From contig CAIMFK010000001.1 of NCBI GenBank assembly GCA_903840315.1, forward strand, positions 1 through 53,223: DNA of 53,223 bases, given 5' to 3'. The notes under the pieces were generated by a model. It was not told the DNA's origin. It saw only the letters and a program-made list of their open reading frames with translations, and did no database searches. Both the position numbers and the translations under genes were made by a program. Positions 31,572-40,688 of this stretch are shown here, in pieces. Position 1 is the first letter of the stretch; every line of letters begins with the position of its first letter. The stretch comes from an uncultured Candidatus Saccharibacteria bacterium (GTDB lineage Bacteria; Patescibacteriota; Saccharimonadia; Saccharimonadales; UBA4665).

Positions 31572-33086
31572 CTATTTAGCGAACTCAATTGCTCGTGTTT
31601 CTCGAATAACATTAACCTTGATTGTGCCTGGGTATTGCATAGTAGATTCGATCTTAGTAGCGATATCTCTGGAGAGTTTTATAGCACTAAGATCATCAAT
31701 CTTCTCAGGTTTAACAATTACCCTTATTTCACGTCCGGCACTAATGGCGTAGGCCTTGTCTATGCCGTCGAAGCTAGTAGCAACATTTTCAAGATCTTTC
31801 ATTCTTTCAACGAAGTTTTCAGCAGATATGTTTCTGGCACCGGGTCGAGAAGCACTTATGGCGTCAACTACTCTTATAATTATTGCCTCGACGGTAGTTG
31901 CCTCAACATCATCATGATGGGCTTCTGCAGCGTGCGCAACGGCTTCAGGGGCACCATATTTTCTCAGCATTTCACCGCTGATATGATGATGCTTGCCTTC
32001 CATCTTGTGCGTAAGAGCTTTACCTAGATCGTGAACGAGTGCTGCATATTTTGTAGTTTTAACATCTGCACCAACTTCTTCTGCTATAAGACCAGCAATG
32101 TGAGCCATTTCAGTTGAATGCTTAAGAACATTTTGGCCATAACTTGTACGGAATTTTAATTCACCAAGTAATTGAAGAATGTCTTTAGGGATACCAGCTA
32201 TGCCAACTTCTCTTGCGGCGTCTTCGCCAGCCCTAATAACATCTTTTTTAACATTCATTTGTGCCTTCTGAACTAATTCTTCAATCTTGGCAGGATGTAT
32301 TCTTCCATCCTTCATTAGAAGCTCTATTGCTTGTCGAGCAATCTCTCTTCTAATAGGATCAAATGAACTTAGAACAATATATCCTGGTGTATCATCAACC
32401 ATAATGTCGACACCAGTGGCTTTTTGAAGTGCTTGAATATTTCGGCCTTCTTTACCGATAATTCTTCCCTTCATTTCATCATCTCCAAGCTTTAGGCTTG
32501 TAACTGTTCGATCGGCTGTTACCTCGCTAGCCATTCTCTCCATTGCAGCTGTGATAATAACTGCAGCTTGGTCTTCTGCTGATTCTTTAGCTTCAGCCTG
32601 TAATTTTACGATTAGACCAGCTAAATCTTCTTTGATGTCTCGTTCAGTCATCGCCATTAATTTATCTGCGGCATCAGCCTTAGTAAGCTTAGCTATTTTT
32701 TCAAGCTTATCCTGTTGCTTAAGTCTGATATCTCTAATGTCGTTCTTGAGTTGATCAAGCTCAGCTTCACTCTTTCGAAGTTTTTCGCTTCTTTTATCTA
32801 GATCTTCTAGTTTTTTATCTATTGACTCCTCGCGCTGGATAAGTCTATTTTCCAGGTTCTTAATTTCTCTTCTTCTGTCCTGTTCAGCGTTTTTTGCTTC
32901 TTCTGCTATATCTAATGCTTTTTTCCTTGCATCATTTACTAATTTATCTGCTTCTTTTTTAGCTTTATCTAGCTCTTTTTTTATAGCCTCCTCAGCATTT
33001 CCTGTTTTTCTCTTGCTGATCACCGTGTTGGCACCAAAACCAACACCAAGACCGGCCACTGCCAGTACAATGGTTAATATATCCAT
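31572..33086 (-). CDS. rny: Ribonuclease Y
   Basis: The membrane-anchored endoribonuclease initiating mRNA decay. The start at 33086 is preferred because AAAGGAC lies 6 nt upstream and MDILTIVLAVAGLGVGFGAN then begins the membrane anchor. A long charged coiled coil (about 30-190) is followed by a KH domain with GRIIGKEGRNIQALQKATGV and an HD domain with AALVHDLGKALTH and AHAAEAHHDDVEA. At 504 residues it has normal length. It is in an operon with ymdB. Confidence 0.95.
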   Translation of the reverse strand: MDILTIVLAVAGLGVGFGANTVISKRKTGNAEEAIKKELDKAKKEADKLVNDARKKALDIAEEAKNAEQDRRREIKNLENRLIQREESIDKKLEDLDKRSEKLRKSEAELDQLKNDIRDIRLKQQDKLEKIAKLTKADAADKLMAMTERDIKEDLAGLIVKLQAEAKESAEDQAAVIITAAMERMASEVTADRTVTSLKLGDDEMKGRIIGKEGRNIQALQKATGVDIMVDDTPGYIVLSSFDPIRREIARQAIELLMKDGRIHPAKIEELVQKAQMNVKKDVIRAGEDAAREVGIAGIPKDILQLLGELKFRTSYGQNVLKHSTEMAHIAGLIAEEVGADVKTTKYAALVHDLGKALTHKMEGKHHHISGEMLRKYGAPEAVAHAAEAHHDDVEATTVEAIIIRVVDAISASRPGARNISAENFVERMKDLENVATSFDGIDKAYAISAGREIRVIVKPEKIDDLSAIKLSRDIATKIESTMQYPGTIKVNVIRETRAIEFAK

Positions 33087-33211
33087 TATTGTCCTTTCTA
33101 TCGGTGCAGATTTATTCTTCCACAATCGCTATCACTTCTCTAGTAAAAAAATAAATCTGATTTTCGAATTAAATACTTGAAATTTATGGTTAATAGTTTG
33201 GAATGCTCCCA

Positions 33212-33254
33212 AAAAATATTCGCTATTCCTGAGTATTACTATAAATATTTTTTC
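33212..33254 (-). terminator. AT-only inverted repeat in the tsaB-rny gap
   Basis: Ten-bp arms AAAAAATATT/AATATTTTTT are separated by 23 nt. They lie 30 nt beyond the tsaB stop. A weak terminator for tsaE-tsaB is possible. Nothing else is recognised in the 199-nt gap 33087-33285 apart from AT-rich sequence. Confidence 0.3.
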
Positions 33255-33285
33255 AATAATTAGCAAACACTAGCTTTTACTATTG

Positions 33286-33693
33286 TTACTTTTTTGGAGT
33301 TGTTATGTGAACTGGGGCGCCATAATGAGGCATGGCCATATTTCCGATTGGCGCACTACTAATTTTCTCTAAGCCTTTTTCTATCCAATCCTCTGAACTC
33401 GTGCCTATAATCGGAATAGATAAGCCATATGCTAGTGCATTTGCTGTGCTAATTCCTATTCGGAGACCCGTAAAACTTCCGGGGCCTTCGTAACAAATAA
33501 TCCCATCTAAGTTTGCGTAGGCGATAGCATTATCTCCAAGAATCAAATTAATGTTCGGTAATAAGGTTTCAGATAAGCGTCTGTGTGCTTGCCATTTTCT
33601 GTAAGATAATTGCTTAACATGTTTAGTATTGTCTATTTCAAAAATTCCAATTTCTGCCTCGGGATTATCCGTTCTTATTACAAGAATTTTCAT
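33286..33693 (-). CDS. tsaB: TsaB-like protein, N-terminal lobe only
   Basis: The N-terminal actin-like lobe is intact: ILVIRTDNPEAEIGIFEI, the SETLLPNINLIL helix and the hallmark EGPGSFTGLRIGISTANALA. At 135 residues it lacks most of the second lobe (family about 220), yet it ends with PHYGAPVHITTPKK, which resembles the usual C-terminal P.Y.r.P..t.PK tail, as if the middle were deleted. TsaB supports the TsaC-TsaD-TsaE t6A machinery. It overlaps tsaE by 4 bp. This could be a CPR minimal form or a decayed gene. Confidence 0.8.
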   Translation of the reverse strand: MKILVIRTDNPEAEIGIFEIDNTKHVKQLSYRKWQAHRRLSETLLPNINLILGDNAIAYANLDGIICYEGPGSFTGLRIGISTANALAYGLSIPIIGTSSEDWIEKGLEKISSAPIGNMAMPHYGAPVHITTPKK

Positions 33694-34157
33694 GCTCTTA
33701 GTTCCTTAATTAAATACTCGAGATTATCCGGATAAGTAATTTCTACCCTCCTTGCATTCTCACTAATTGGACTTAATTTAATAATCACTCTTCGTTCTGG
33801 CAAAACATCCGAAAAATTGGAACCCCACTCAATAATAGTAACTGAATTATCATCTATATAGTGATCCGATAGTTCATTAGCTATAAGCCCCTCATCGTCT
33901 AGCCTGTATAAATCATAATGATGAATAGTAAATTTGGGAGTTTTGTATTCTTTGGAAACAACGAAAGTAGGACTTGATACATGCTCTTTTGAGCCTGAAG
34001 CACTAACAATACTCTTAACCAGAGTCGTTTTTCCACTACCTAAATCGCCACTCAATTCAACAACTTCACCACCAATCAGACTTTTGCCAAGCTTGGCGCC
34101 TAGATTATTGGTTTCGGATAAACTATTGAGTATTAATTCGAATTTATTTTGATTCAT
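33690..34157 (-). CDS. tsaE: tRNA threonylcarbamoyladenosine biosynthesis ATPase TsaE
   Basis: A small P-loop ATPase. Walker A is SGDLGSGKTTLVKSIVSA, switch-like HVSSPTFVVSKEY, then IHHYDLYRLDDEG and VTIIEWGSNFSDVLP, all family blocks. At 155 residues it has normal length. TAGAAT lies 9 nt before the ATG. Coupled to tsaB by a 4-bp overlap, it regulates the TsaBD complex in t6A synthesis. Confidence 0.93.
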   Translation of the reverse strand: MNQNKFELILNSLSETNNLGAKLGKSLIGGEVVELSGDLGSGKTTLVKSIVSASGSKEHVSSPTFVVSKEYKTPKFTIHHYDLYRLDDEGLIANELSDHYIDDNSVTIIEWGSNFSDVLPERRVIIKLSPISENARRVEITYPDNLEYLIKELRA

Positions 34158-34318
34158 AACAGATTCATTCTAACTGTTATGATATATTGCCACAACCCAA
34201 TAACTAGTAAATAGTCGCCAAGAATAGAGAATCGTTGTCCATAAAGAAAACTTTATTGCCAAATAAAATAACCATTTGCGAAATATGGTAAATTGTTGTT
34301 TTTACTGCTGTTTTATTA

Positions 34319-34324
34319 TATAAT
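34319..34324 (+). promoter_or_regulatory. -10 box of the DUF1704 gene, leaderless type
   Basis: TATAAT ends 6 nt before the ATG at 34331. Confidence 0.65.
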
Positions 34325-34330
34325 ATATTT

Positions 34331-35653
34331 ATGGAAAAGATTCCTTCTGTTAAGATTTTGGAAAGTATTAGGCCAGAAAATGCTGGGCAAGGCGATAATT
34401 CTCTTAGCTATGTAAATATAAGCAAGGCCGTTGCTGAATATTCACTAACTCACGCTGATAGATCTAGTGCTTTTTGGGAAAGTGAAGAGGGATCTATTGA
34501 TGAGCTTTCGAGAGCGCATCAGTTAGCGGCCGAATACTTAGTGAGGACAAGCATGAAGGCAATAAGCTCGGATCGGGGAAACGACGAGCTTTGGGCTGCT
34601 AGATTTACTGAGAGCTCAAAGGATTTATATGGTGAGCCGGATAGATCGGAAGTAATATCCTTGATGTTAGATGATTTTGCTTTTTATGAATCTCAACTTC
34701 ACAATCGAAATATAGATAAAATTAACCTTAATAAGCTGCTTAATCACTATTGGGGCATTTTCAGAATGTCTGTTACTGCTGAGCAAATAAACAATAGTAG
34801 TGAAAAAAGAATGCCTATTTCAGAATCTACCAAAAAATACGGTGAATATTTAAAAGAAAAATATAATTATATCTTTGATTTGGTAGATAATTCGGAATTT
34901 GAATCTTATGGACCAGATGAACTTAACGATATATTTTCAAGAAGTCTTGAACTATTGTCTCAAAATGACGATGAAGCATGGACTGAATGGAGCGCAGAAA
35001 TTAAGGAAGGAACTAGCACTTCTGTTTCGGCAAGCTCCAAAAAAATCAATATAGCTTCTTCAAGAAGTAGGGCATCAAAAAAAGAAGTTAGGGGCTTATT
35101 GGCGCATGAACTCTTAACTCATGCAATTAGAGCCAAAAATGGTTTTAAAGCTGAAGACGAAAAACTTGCAACAGGTCTACCACAATATTTGGATGCCGAG
35201 GAAGGGCTAGGTATTTTAAGTGAATTTGCTGTGACAGGGGATTTCCCTGAAAGAGCTAGAGAAAGATATATAGATATAGCATTGGCTCTGGGTACAATAA
35301 ACGGAAAGCCTCTTAGCAGAATCGAACTATTTAATATTAGTTTTTCAAGGGCTCAATTAATGAATGAGCTTTCCGATGAACCTATAGAACTTGATAAATT
35401 AATAAAAACAACCTGGACTCATATAGATAGAATCTATAGAGGGGGAAGAGGTGATTCTTCTACTTCTAGTCAAGCGGTATTTACCAAGGATATCGCTTAC
35501 TATGATGGGTACAAAAAAATTAGAGATTATTTAGACCAATCCATTCGCAATGGCAAAGACATTGAGCAAATATTCGAATACTTAACTCTTGGCAAATTCA
35601 ATCCTACAAATCCTGTACACATTCAATATGTGAAGCAAAGCATTGCTGACTAA
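34331..35653 (+). CDS. DUF1704 (MATCAP/KIAA0895-like) metallopeptidase
   Basis: A zinc-peptidase-like protein of 440 residues. The active-site block is RGLLAHELLTHAIRAKNG, with HExxxH at 259-264, followed by TGLPQYLDAEEGLGILSEF, which is the QEGLA-type motif carrying the third ligand Glu (290/291). RIYRGGRG and AVFTKDIAYYDGY near the end also match the family. Eukaryotic MATCAP removes C-terminal Tyr from tubulin. Bacterial substrates are unknown. There is no signal peptide, so it is cytosolic. The N-terminal 200 residues are helical and less conserved. Confidence 0.8.
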   Translation: MEKIPSVKILESIRPENAGQGDNSLSYVNISKAVAEYSLTHADRSSAFWESEEGSIDELSRAHQLAAEYLVRTSMKAISSDRGNDELWAARFTESSKDLYGEPDRSEVISLMLDDFAFYESQLHNRNIDKINLNKLLNHYWGIFRMSVTAEQINNSSEKRMPISESTKKYGEYLKEKYNYIFDLVDNSEFESYGPDELNDIFSRSLELLSQNDDEAWTEWSAEIKEGTSTSVSASSKKINIASSRSRASKKEVRGLLAHELLTHAIRAKNGFKAEDEKLATGLPQYLDAEEGLGILSEFAVTGDFPERARERYIDIALALGTINGKPLSRIELFNISFSRAQLMNELSDEPIELDKLIKTTWTHIDRIYRGGRGDSSTSSQAVFTKDIAYYDGYKKIRDYLDQSIRNGKDIEQIFEYLTLGKFNPTNPVHIQYVKQSIAD

Positions 35654-35673
35654 TATTTTATTGTTAACTGAGT

Positions 35674-35679
35674 TATAAT
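35674..35679 (+). promoter_or_regulatory. -10 box of the PRC-barrel gene, leaderless type
   Basis: TATAAT ends 6 nt before the ATG at 35686. Confidence 0.65.
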
Positions 35680-35685
35680 TAGATA

Positions 35686-36204
35686 ATGTTGCGCTTATCG
35701 CTTACCTTTAGTGAGCTTCCTATTCTATCTCTCAGAACAGGTACTGAAGTTGCATTAATAAAAAGGCCTCTTATCAATCCTGACAATCTAAAAATTGAGG
35801 GATTTTATGTTGAGGACTTGTTCGATAAAAAACTCGACCTCATCTTACTCACTCAAGATATTAGAGAAATATTAATCAATGGCTTTGCAATTAATGACCA
35901 TGAGGTATTAACTCATCCATCAGAATTACACAGATTAAAAAAAGTCATAGAAAATAACATAAATCCAATTAGCAAGCCCGTTATCACAGAATCAAAAAAG
36001 AGACTAGGGAAGCTAACTGAATTCGCAGTTGATGATCAAAGCTTCTATATTCAAAAAATATATGTCAGTCAATCAATATTAAAAAATATTACAGGAGCAA
36101 GCTTAATATTGGATCGAAATCAAATAGTTGATGTGACTAATTCAAGTGTAGTAGTTAAGGATAATCATGTAATGGTTTCTGCTAGTGCACCTCAGCCAGC
36201 TTGA
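35686..36204 (+). CDS. Double PRC-barrel domain protein
   Basis: Two small beta-barrel domains are visible. The first (about 8-80) has LPILSLRTGTEVALIKRPLI and KIEGFYVED. The second (about 105-165) has KRLGKLTEFAVDDQSFYIQK, IYVSQSILKN and a closing QIVDVTNSSVVV strand. PRC barrels occur in RimM and photosynthetic reaction-centre H subunits and mediate protein or RNA contacts. The role here is unknown. Its 3' end overlaps recX by 13 bp on the opposite strand. Confidence 0.75.
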   Translation: MLRLSLTFSELPILSLRTGTEVALIKRPLINPDNLKIEGFYVEDLFDKKLDLILLTQDIREILINGFAINDHEVLTHPSELHRLKKVIENNINPISKPVITESKKRLGKLTEFAVDDQSFYIQKIYVSQSILKNITGASLILDRNQIVDVTNSSVVVKDNHVMVSASAPQPA

Positions 36205-36797
36205 TCAGTAAGCACATTTTTTATTTCAGAATAATGAAAGCCTTGCCTAATCAAATATTGCATTAGCTTCTGATTATCCTGAAACCGTGTAAGCTTTCTT
36301 TTTTTCTCAACAATGACTTTTAGGGACTCAATTTCATCTGGCTGCGTTTCTTCGAAGGCCTGACTTATTATTTCCTTATTAATTCCTTTAATTTTTAGTT
36401 CGTTAATCAACTTAGTTTTAGAACTTGGTCGCAGTAACTGTCTGTTTTGGATCCAGCTTATGGAAAATGCTAAATCATTTATATATTTTTTTTCGCTTAA
36501 CTTGTTAAGTATTATATCGGCCTGGTCGGTAGGGCAGTTATGTTTCTTCAGGTAGGTTCTAATCTCATATTCGCTTCGAGATCTCAGAGAGAGCAAATTA
36601 AGAATTCTTTGGTAGAACTTATCTAGCTCAGAACTCTCTTGAAGGCTCTTTACCTCTTCTGCGCTAAGCTCTTGTCCCACAGTAATCTTAGCCTCTAGCA
36701 AGGCTAGATCGCTCAATGAAAAAGAATATTCACCATTAATGTAAATCGAATATCTAGAGCTATTCTTTTTTTGGGTGGTAATTTTAGTTATTGTCAT
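36192..36797 (-). CDS. recX: RecA regulator RecX
   Basis: Composed of helical RecX repeats: LLSLRSRSEYEIRTYLKKHN, then EKKYINDLAFSISWIQNRQL, LRPSSKTKLINELKIKGI and a last repeat ending in YLIRQGFHYSEIKNVL. The N-terminal beta region (SSRYSIYINGEYSFSLSDLA) is typical of the long Gram-positive-like form. RecX limits RecA filament growth. It lies 27 nt after recA beyond a hairpin. Confidence 0.9.
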   Translation of the reverse strand: MTITKITTQKKNSSRYSIYINGEYSFSLSDLALLEAKITVGQELSAEEVKSLQESSELDKFYQRILNLLSLRSRSEYEIRTYLKKHNCPTDQADIILNKLSEKKYINDLAFSISWIQNRQLLRPSSKTKLINELKIKGINKEIISQAFEETQPDEIESLKVIVEKKRKLTRFQDNQKLMQYLIRQGFHYSEIKNVLTDQAG

Positions 36798-36812
36798 CTA
36801 TAAGGCAGGCAT

Positions 36813-36840
36813 AAAAGCTGCTGATCAAACTGCAGCTTTT
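36813..36840 (-). terminator. Hairpin between recA and recX
   Basis: Nine-bp arms AAAAGCTGC/GCAGCTTTT have a 10-nt loop and overlap the recA stop. Only four T follow on the minus strand. It fits a leaky terminator reducing recX relative to recA, as described for Escherichia coli recA-recX. Confidence 0.55.
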
Positions 36841-37820
36841 ATTTTCTTTGCAATCTCATCCATTACTTTTGGATTATTGTTTAGGTACTGCTTAGAAGCT
36901 TCTCTTCCCTGACCGATTTTTTCTCCGCCATAAGAGAACCAAGCCCCTGCTTTTTCAACTATATTCTTATTAACTGCTAGGTCTAAAATATCTCCACTCT
37001 TTGAAATACCTTCGTTAAACATGATATCGAACTCTGCTTCTCTGAAAGGTGGAGCAATTTTATTCTTAACTACTTTAACTCGAGTTCTATTTCCTATTGC
37101 TTGATCGCCCTGTTTAATTTGCGAAATTCTTCGTATGTCCATTCGAACACTCGCATAAAATTTAAGTGCATTTCCGCCGGTAGTAGTTTCAGGGTTACCA
37201 AACATTACACCAATTTTCATTCTTATTTGGTTAATAAAAATTACTGTTGTATTAGACCTTGATATAACTCCAGTCAACTTTCGTAGCGCCTGACTCATTA
37301 ATCTAGCTTGGAGCCCCATGTGAGAGTCTCCCATCTCACCTTCAATTTCGGCCCGAGGAACTAATGCTGCTACCGAGTCAACAACAATTAAATCTACTGC
37401 ATTTGATCGGACAAGTGTCTCAGTTATTTCTAGTGCCTGCTCACCATTGTCTGGCTGAGACAACAGTAAGTTGTCAGTATCTACACCAATCTTTTTAGCG
37501 TATTCAGGATCTAAGGCATGTTCTGCGTCAATAAACGCTGCAGTTCCGCCAGCTTTTTGAATTTCAGCGATTGCATGAAGAGTTAAGGTTGTCTTACCAG
37601 AACTTTCAGGACCATAAATTTCTATAATTCTACCTTTTGGCAACCCGCCGCCAAGAGCTAGATCTAAGCTAATACTTCCCGTAGGAATTGTTTCAACTTT
37701 TGCAACTTGATTCTCACCAAGTTTCATAATTGAGCCCTTACCAAATTGCTTCTCAATTGTTTCGAGGGCTAGGCCTAAAGCCTTACTTTTTCCTTCGGTA
37801 TTTTTTTTATCTTCAGCCAT
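36825..37820 (-). CDS. recA: Recombinase A
   Basis: The homologous recombination ATPase. Walker A is [19 protein letters not shown], Walker B region [21 protein letters not shown], loop L1 [16 protein letters not shown], and L2 region [20 protein letters not shown]. The start at 37820 is preferred to one six codons upstream because GGGAGG lies just before it. At 331 residues it is slightly shorter than typical, with a trimmed acidic tail. No SOS box was seen upstream. Confidence 0.97.
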   Translation of the reverse strand: MAEDKKNTEGKSKALGLALETIEKQFGKGSIMKLGENQVAKVETIPTGSISLDLALGGGLPKGRIIEIYGPESSGKTTLTLHAIAEIQKAGGTAAFIDAEHALDPEYAKKIGVDTDNLLLSQPDNGEQALEITETLVRSNAVDLIVVDSVAALVPRAEIEGEMGDSHMGLQARLMSQALRKLTGVISRSNTTVIFINQIRMKIGVMFGNPETTTGGNALKFYASVRMDIRRISQIKQGDQAIGNRTRVKVVKNKIAPPFREAEFDIMFNEGISKSGDILDLAVNKNIVEKAGAWFSYGGEKIGQGREASKQYLNNNPKVMDEIAKKIKAAV

Positions 37821-37918
37821 TTTTATATCCTCCCTCAAGAATTTGATATTATGCCATTATTATATCAAAATAATCTATGAACCAATAAAGATTACTTAGG
37901 GTAAATTCTTTTTTCTTA

Positions 37919-37924
37919 TATAAT
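37919..37924 (+). promoter_or_regulatory. -10 box that decides the start of the PilB-like gene
   Basis: TATAAT overlaps the first in-frame ATG at 37923 and ends 7 nt before the second ATG at 37932. The second ATG is therefore the likely start of a leaderless mRNA. Confidence 0.6.
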
Positions 37925-37931
37925 GAAACAA

Positions 37932-39194
37932 ATGGGTGGATCAATAATTGACAACAAGCTAGTCGTAAGCTCAATAGAACATATGGTAGTCAAAGGTAGA
38001 AGCCTTGGTGCAAGCTTTGTGCATATCGAGCCAAGGGCAAACCACATACTTATTAGGTACAGAGTGGGCAACGAATTAGTTCTTGGTTCAAAACTTCCAC
38101 TGGACGTTTATGAACAATTACTCATAACTCTAAAAAATAAGTCTGGATTAGACACTAAAAAAACTAAAAAGATAACTGAAGGTAAAATTAATATTTCCGA
38201 AAATTCAGAATCAATTATTATGAGTATCCTGCCTATATTTAATGGAGAAAAAATAGTTTTTGATTTAAGACAGGGGAATGCGAGCGACAGAAAAGAAAGC
38301 CTTCTTGAGTCAGGTTATTGGGGTAAAAATCTATATCTATTAAATAAAAGCTCACAAAAAACCGAGGGCTTAATAATCATCTCAAGCCAGGATCCACTGG
38401 GCAGCATACAATCAATTTCTAACATAGCGAACAACCTTGAATATCAAGGCATACAAATGGCGAGCTTAGGATCACATATTCAAGCGCAATTACCCAAGTC
38501 ATTAACAATTTCTACTAGCCCGAATCATGATAATGATCATAGGCTTGCAGATCACCAAAGTCTTAAAATTCTTTTAAAAAGAAATCCTGATGCCATTTTT
38601 ATTAGCTACCCTAGCGAATCAAAGGTTTTCAACCTAGCCCTAAAAGAAGCTGAAAATAAATTAATATGCATTGCATTAAATTCTGACAACTGTGCTGGAA
38701 TTTTATCTAAACTAATAAAAATAAGTGAAATACATGAGCTTAAAAACATTAGTGTAATTTGCTCTCAAAAAAATGTAAAAAGATTATGCGCAAATTGTCG
38801 TGAAAGCTTCAAGCCTAGTAAAAAAATGATTGAATCAATCCTCTTAAGAACAGGTAAGAACAACCAAGAAATCGGCTCGCTGGAAGCTGAAGCAATGGAA
38901 GATGGTATTGGTGACCATATGAAACATACAAGCTCTGATGAGCACAGCATTCATCAATTATTCAAGGCAAAAAAAGGCGGCTGTATTGAATGTGGGCACA
39001 CTGGCTACATCGGCAATATTAATATAGTAGAGTTATTAGACTTCAATAGAGATAGAGTCTCGCTCATGATTCATAAGAATAATTTAAGCCCTAAAAGAAT
39101 AAGTGAATATTTATCCGAATCCGGTTTTATTAATATGCAAACAGATTGCCTCATAAAAGCATTAAGGGGCTTAATAGAATATAGCGAATTTTAG
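37932..39194 (+). CDS. PilB/GspE-like protein lacking ATPase motifs
   Basis: The fold is recognisable: LGASFVHIEPRANHILIRYR (family ASDIHIEP...VRFR), a later LKRNPDAIFISYPSESKV aligned with Walker B, CANC, and CIECGHTGYIGNINIVELL matching the zinc-binding Cys tetrad and GYxGR region. But Walker A is replaced by IIISSQDPLGSIQSIS, with no GxxGxGKT, and the Walker B Gly-Glu is replaced. The protein should not hydrolyse ATP. At 420 residues it lacks the N-terminal MshEN domain. It lies 25 nt before a pilin gene, so a regulatory or structural role in a type IV pilus is likely. Confidence 0.75.
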   Translation: MGGSIIDNKLVVSSIEHMVVKGRSLGASFVHIEPRANHILIRYRVGNELVLGSKLPLDVYEQLLITLKNKSGLDTKKTKKITEGKINISENSESIIMSILPIFNGEKIVFDLRQGNASDRKESLLESGYWGKNLYLLNKSSQKTEGLIIISSQDPLGSIQSISNIANNLEYQGIQMASLGSHIQAQLPKSLTISTSPNHDNDHRLADHQSLKILLKRNPDAIFISYPSESKVFNLALKEAENKLICIALNSDNCAGILSKLIKISEIHELKNISVICSQKNVKRLCANCRESFKPSKKMIESILLRTGKNNQEIGSLEAEAMEDGIGDHMKHTSSDEHSIHQLFKAKKGGCIECGHTGYIGNINIVELLDFNRDRVSLMIHKNNLSPKRISEYLSESGFINMQTDCLIKALRGLIEYSEF

Positions 39195-39219
39195 CTATCA
39201 ACTGATAATATAGAGTTAC

Positions 39220-39678
39220 ATGAAGGATAAAACTTTACTGGATGATCAATCGGGCTTTAAGTTATTTGAGCTAGTTTTAATATTCGCTATTATTGGTATC
39301 TTACTTGCAGTAATTATAAGCTCCTACTCTGGTATTCAAGCAAAAAACCGCAATAACGACAGACAGAAAAATATTACTCTTTTGCAAAAGAATCTTGAAC
39401 TTTACTTTGCATATTCAGGTAATTATCCAACTCTTGCAGAAATTAATAATTCAAATTGGCTCAGCAATAATATGAAGTATTTAGATCAGAATATACTAAG
39501 AGATCCAAAGTCAACTTCTAATAAACTTGTTAATATTCCAACGAAAAATAAATATTCATATAATGTTACTTCTATTAATGGCACAAACTGTGACAATACA
39601 TCGGTTAAATGCACAAAATATATTCTAACGGCTGAATACGAAGGCGGCGGAAAGTTTACCGCAAGCAGCTTAAATTAG
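39220..39678 (+). CDS. Type IV pilin-like protein
   Basis: A class III signal with cleavage after Gly in DDQSG, then FKLFELVLIFAIIGILLAV, with Glu at +5 and a hydrophobic alpha1 helix. A globular domain follows (GNYPTLAEINNSNWLSNNM, then two Cys in TNCDNTSVKCTKY that may pair) and a YILTAEYEGGG strand as in major pseudopilin-like proteins. It lies 25 nt after the dead PilB paralogue, and its stop is 2 nt from the convergent ruvB stop. Confidence 0.85.
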   Translation: MKDKTLLDDQSGFKLFELVLIFAIIGILLAVIISSYSGIQAKNRNNDRQKNITLLQKNLELYFAYSGNYPTLAEINNSNWLSNNMKYLDQNILRDPKSTSNKLVNIPTKNKYSYNVTSINGTNCDNTSVKCTKYILTAEYEGGGKFTASSLN

Positions 39679-39680
39679 AA

Positions 39681-40688
39681 TTAGCCCTCTAGATTCTTTT
39701 CTTTACCGAGATGTGTGTAGGCCTTATTTGTTACCTGCCTTCCCCTAGGTGTTCTTTGAAGGAATCCAATTTGCATTAAATATGGCTCAATGAAATCTTC
39801 AATTGTGCCTCTCTCTTCTGATATTAGGGCGCTAATAGTCTCAACTCCAACCGGCCCACCATCATAATGTTCAATTATTGCATCAAGCAAAAGCCTATCC
39901 GCCGAATCAAGTCCCCTACTATCAATATCTAATAGCTTTAGTGTTTCTGTAGTAATTTTAGTGTCTATAATTCCATCGCCATTAACATCTGCATAATCTC
40001 TAACTCTTTTAAGTAATCTATTTGCAATTCTAGGGGTGAGCCGTGAACGTTCTGCTAGAACCTCAGCCGCCTCAGGCTTTAGCTTAACACCGAGAATCGA
40101 TGAAGCCCTTTGGAGAATATCTTCTATCTCTTTGGGTGAATAAAATTCAAGGCGATGGATCATCCCAAATCTATCTCTTAAAGGTGCGGCTAATGAGCCG
40201 GTTTTTGTGGTTGCGCCTATTATTGTGAATTTTGGAAGATCTAATCTAATACTTCTGGCACTTGGACCTTTTCCTAGCATGATATCAAGCTTAAAATCTT
40301 CCATAGCACTATACAGAACTTCTTCCACTACTCGGTGAAGTCTATGTATTTCGTCTATAAAAAGTATATCGCCGTCTTGTAGATTGGTAATTAAACTCGC
40401 AAGATCCCCTGCTCGCTCAATAGCTGGCCCGCTGGTGATTCGAAGTTGAGAACCCATCTCATTGGCAATAACTGTAGCCATCGTGGTCTTACCGAGCCCA
40501 GGAGGGCCATACAAAAGAACATGGTCAAGTGTATCCTCACGTTTTTTAGCAGCTGCGATAGCGAGCTTCAAATTTTCCTTAAGTTTTTCTTGGCCAATAT
40601 AATTATCGAAATTATGAGGCCTTAGTGTTTGCTCTAACTCCTTATCGATTTCAGGATCTTCGGTTGTATCGACTATTCTGTCAATCAT
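39681..40688 (-). CDS. ruvB: Holliday junction branch-migration ATPase RuvB
   Basis: An AAA+ motor. [20 protein letters not shown], Walker [19 protein letters not shown], Walker [17 protein letters not shown], sensor 1 [11 protein letters not shown], arginine-finger region [14 protein letters not shown], and the winged C-terminus with [20 protein letters not shown]. At 335 residues it is full length. It overlaps ruvA by 4 bp at the end of the yebC-ruvCAB operon. Confidence 0.97.
   Translation of the reverse strand: MIDRIVDTTEDPEIDKELEQTLRPHNFDNYIGQEKLKENLKLAIAAAKKREDTLDHVLLYGPPGLGKTTMATVIANEMGSQLRITSGPAIERAGDLASLITNLQDGDILFIDEIHRLHRVVEEVLYSAMEDFKLDIMLGKGPSARSIRLDLPKFTIIGATTKTGSLAAPLRDRFGMIHRLEFYSPKEIEDILQRASSILGVKLKPEAAEVLAERSRLTPRIANRLLKRVRDYADVNGDGIIDTKITTETLKLLDIDSRGLDSADRLLLDAIIEHYDGGPVGVETISALISEERGTIEDFIEPYLMQIGFLQRTPRGRQVTNKAYTHLGKEKNLEG

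Noticed and set aside
40499-40512. GGAGGGCCAT resembling the cassette repeat core inside ruvB
   Set aside because: It encodes the invariant RuvB segment YGPPG at the Walker A loop, and the rest of the 30-bp core does not match. It is a coincidence.
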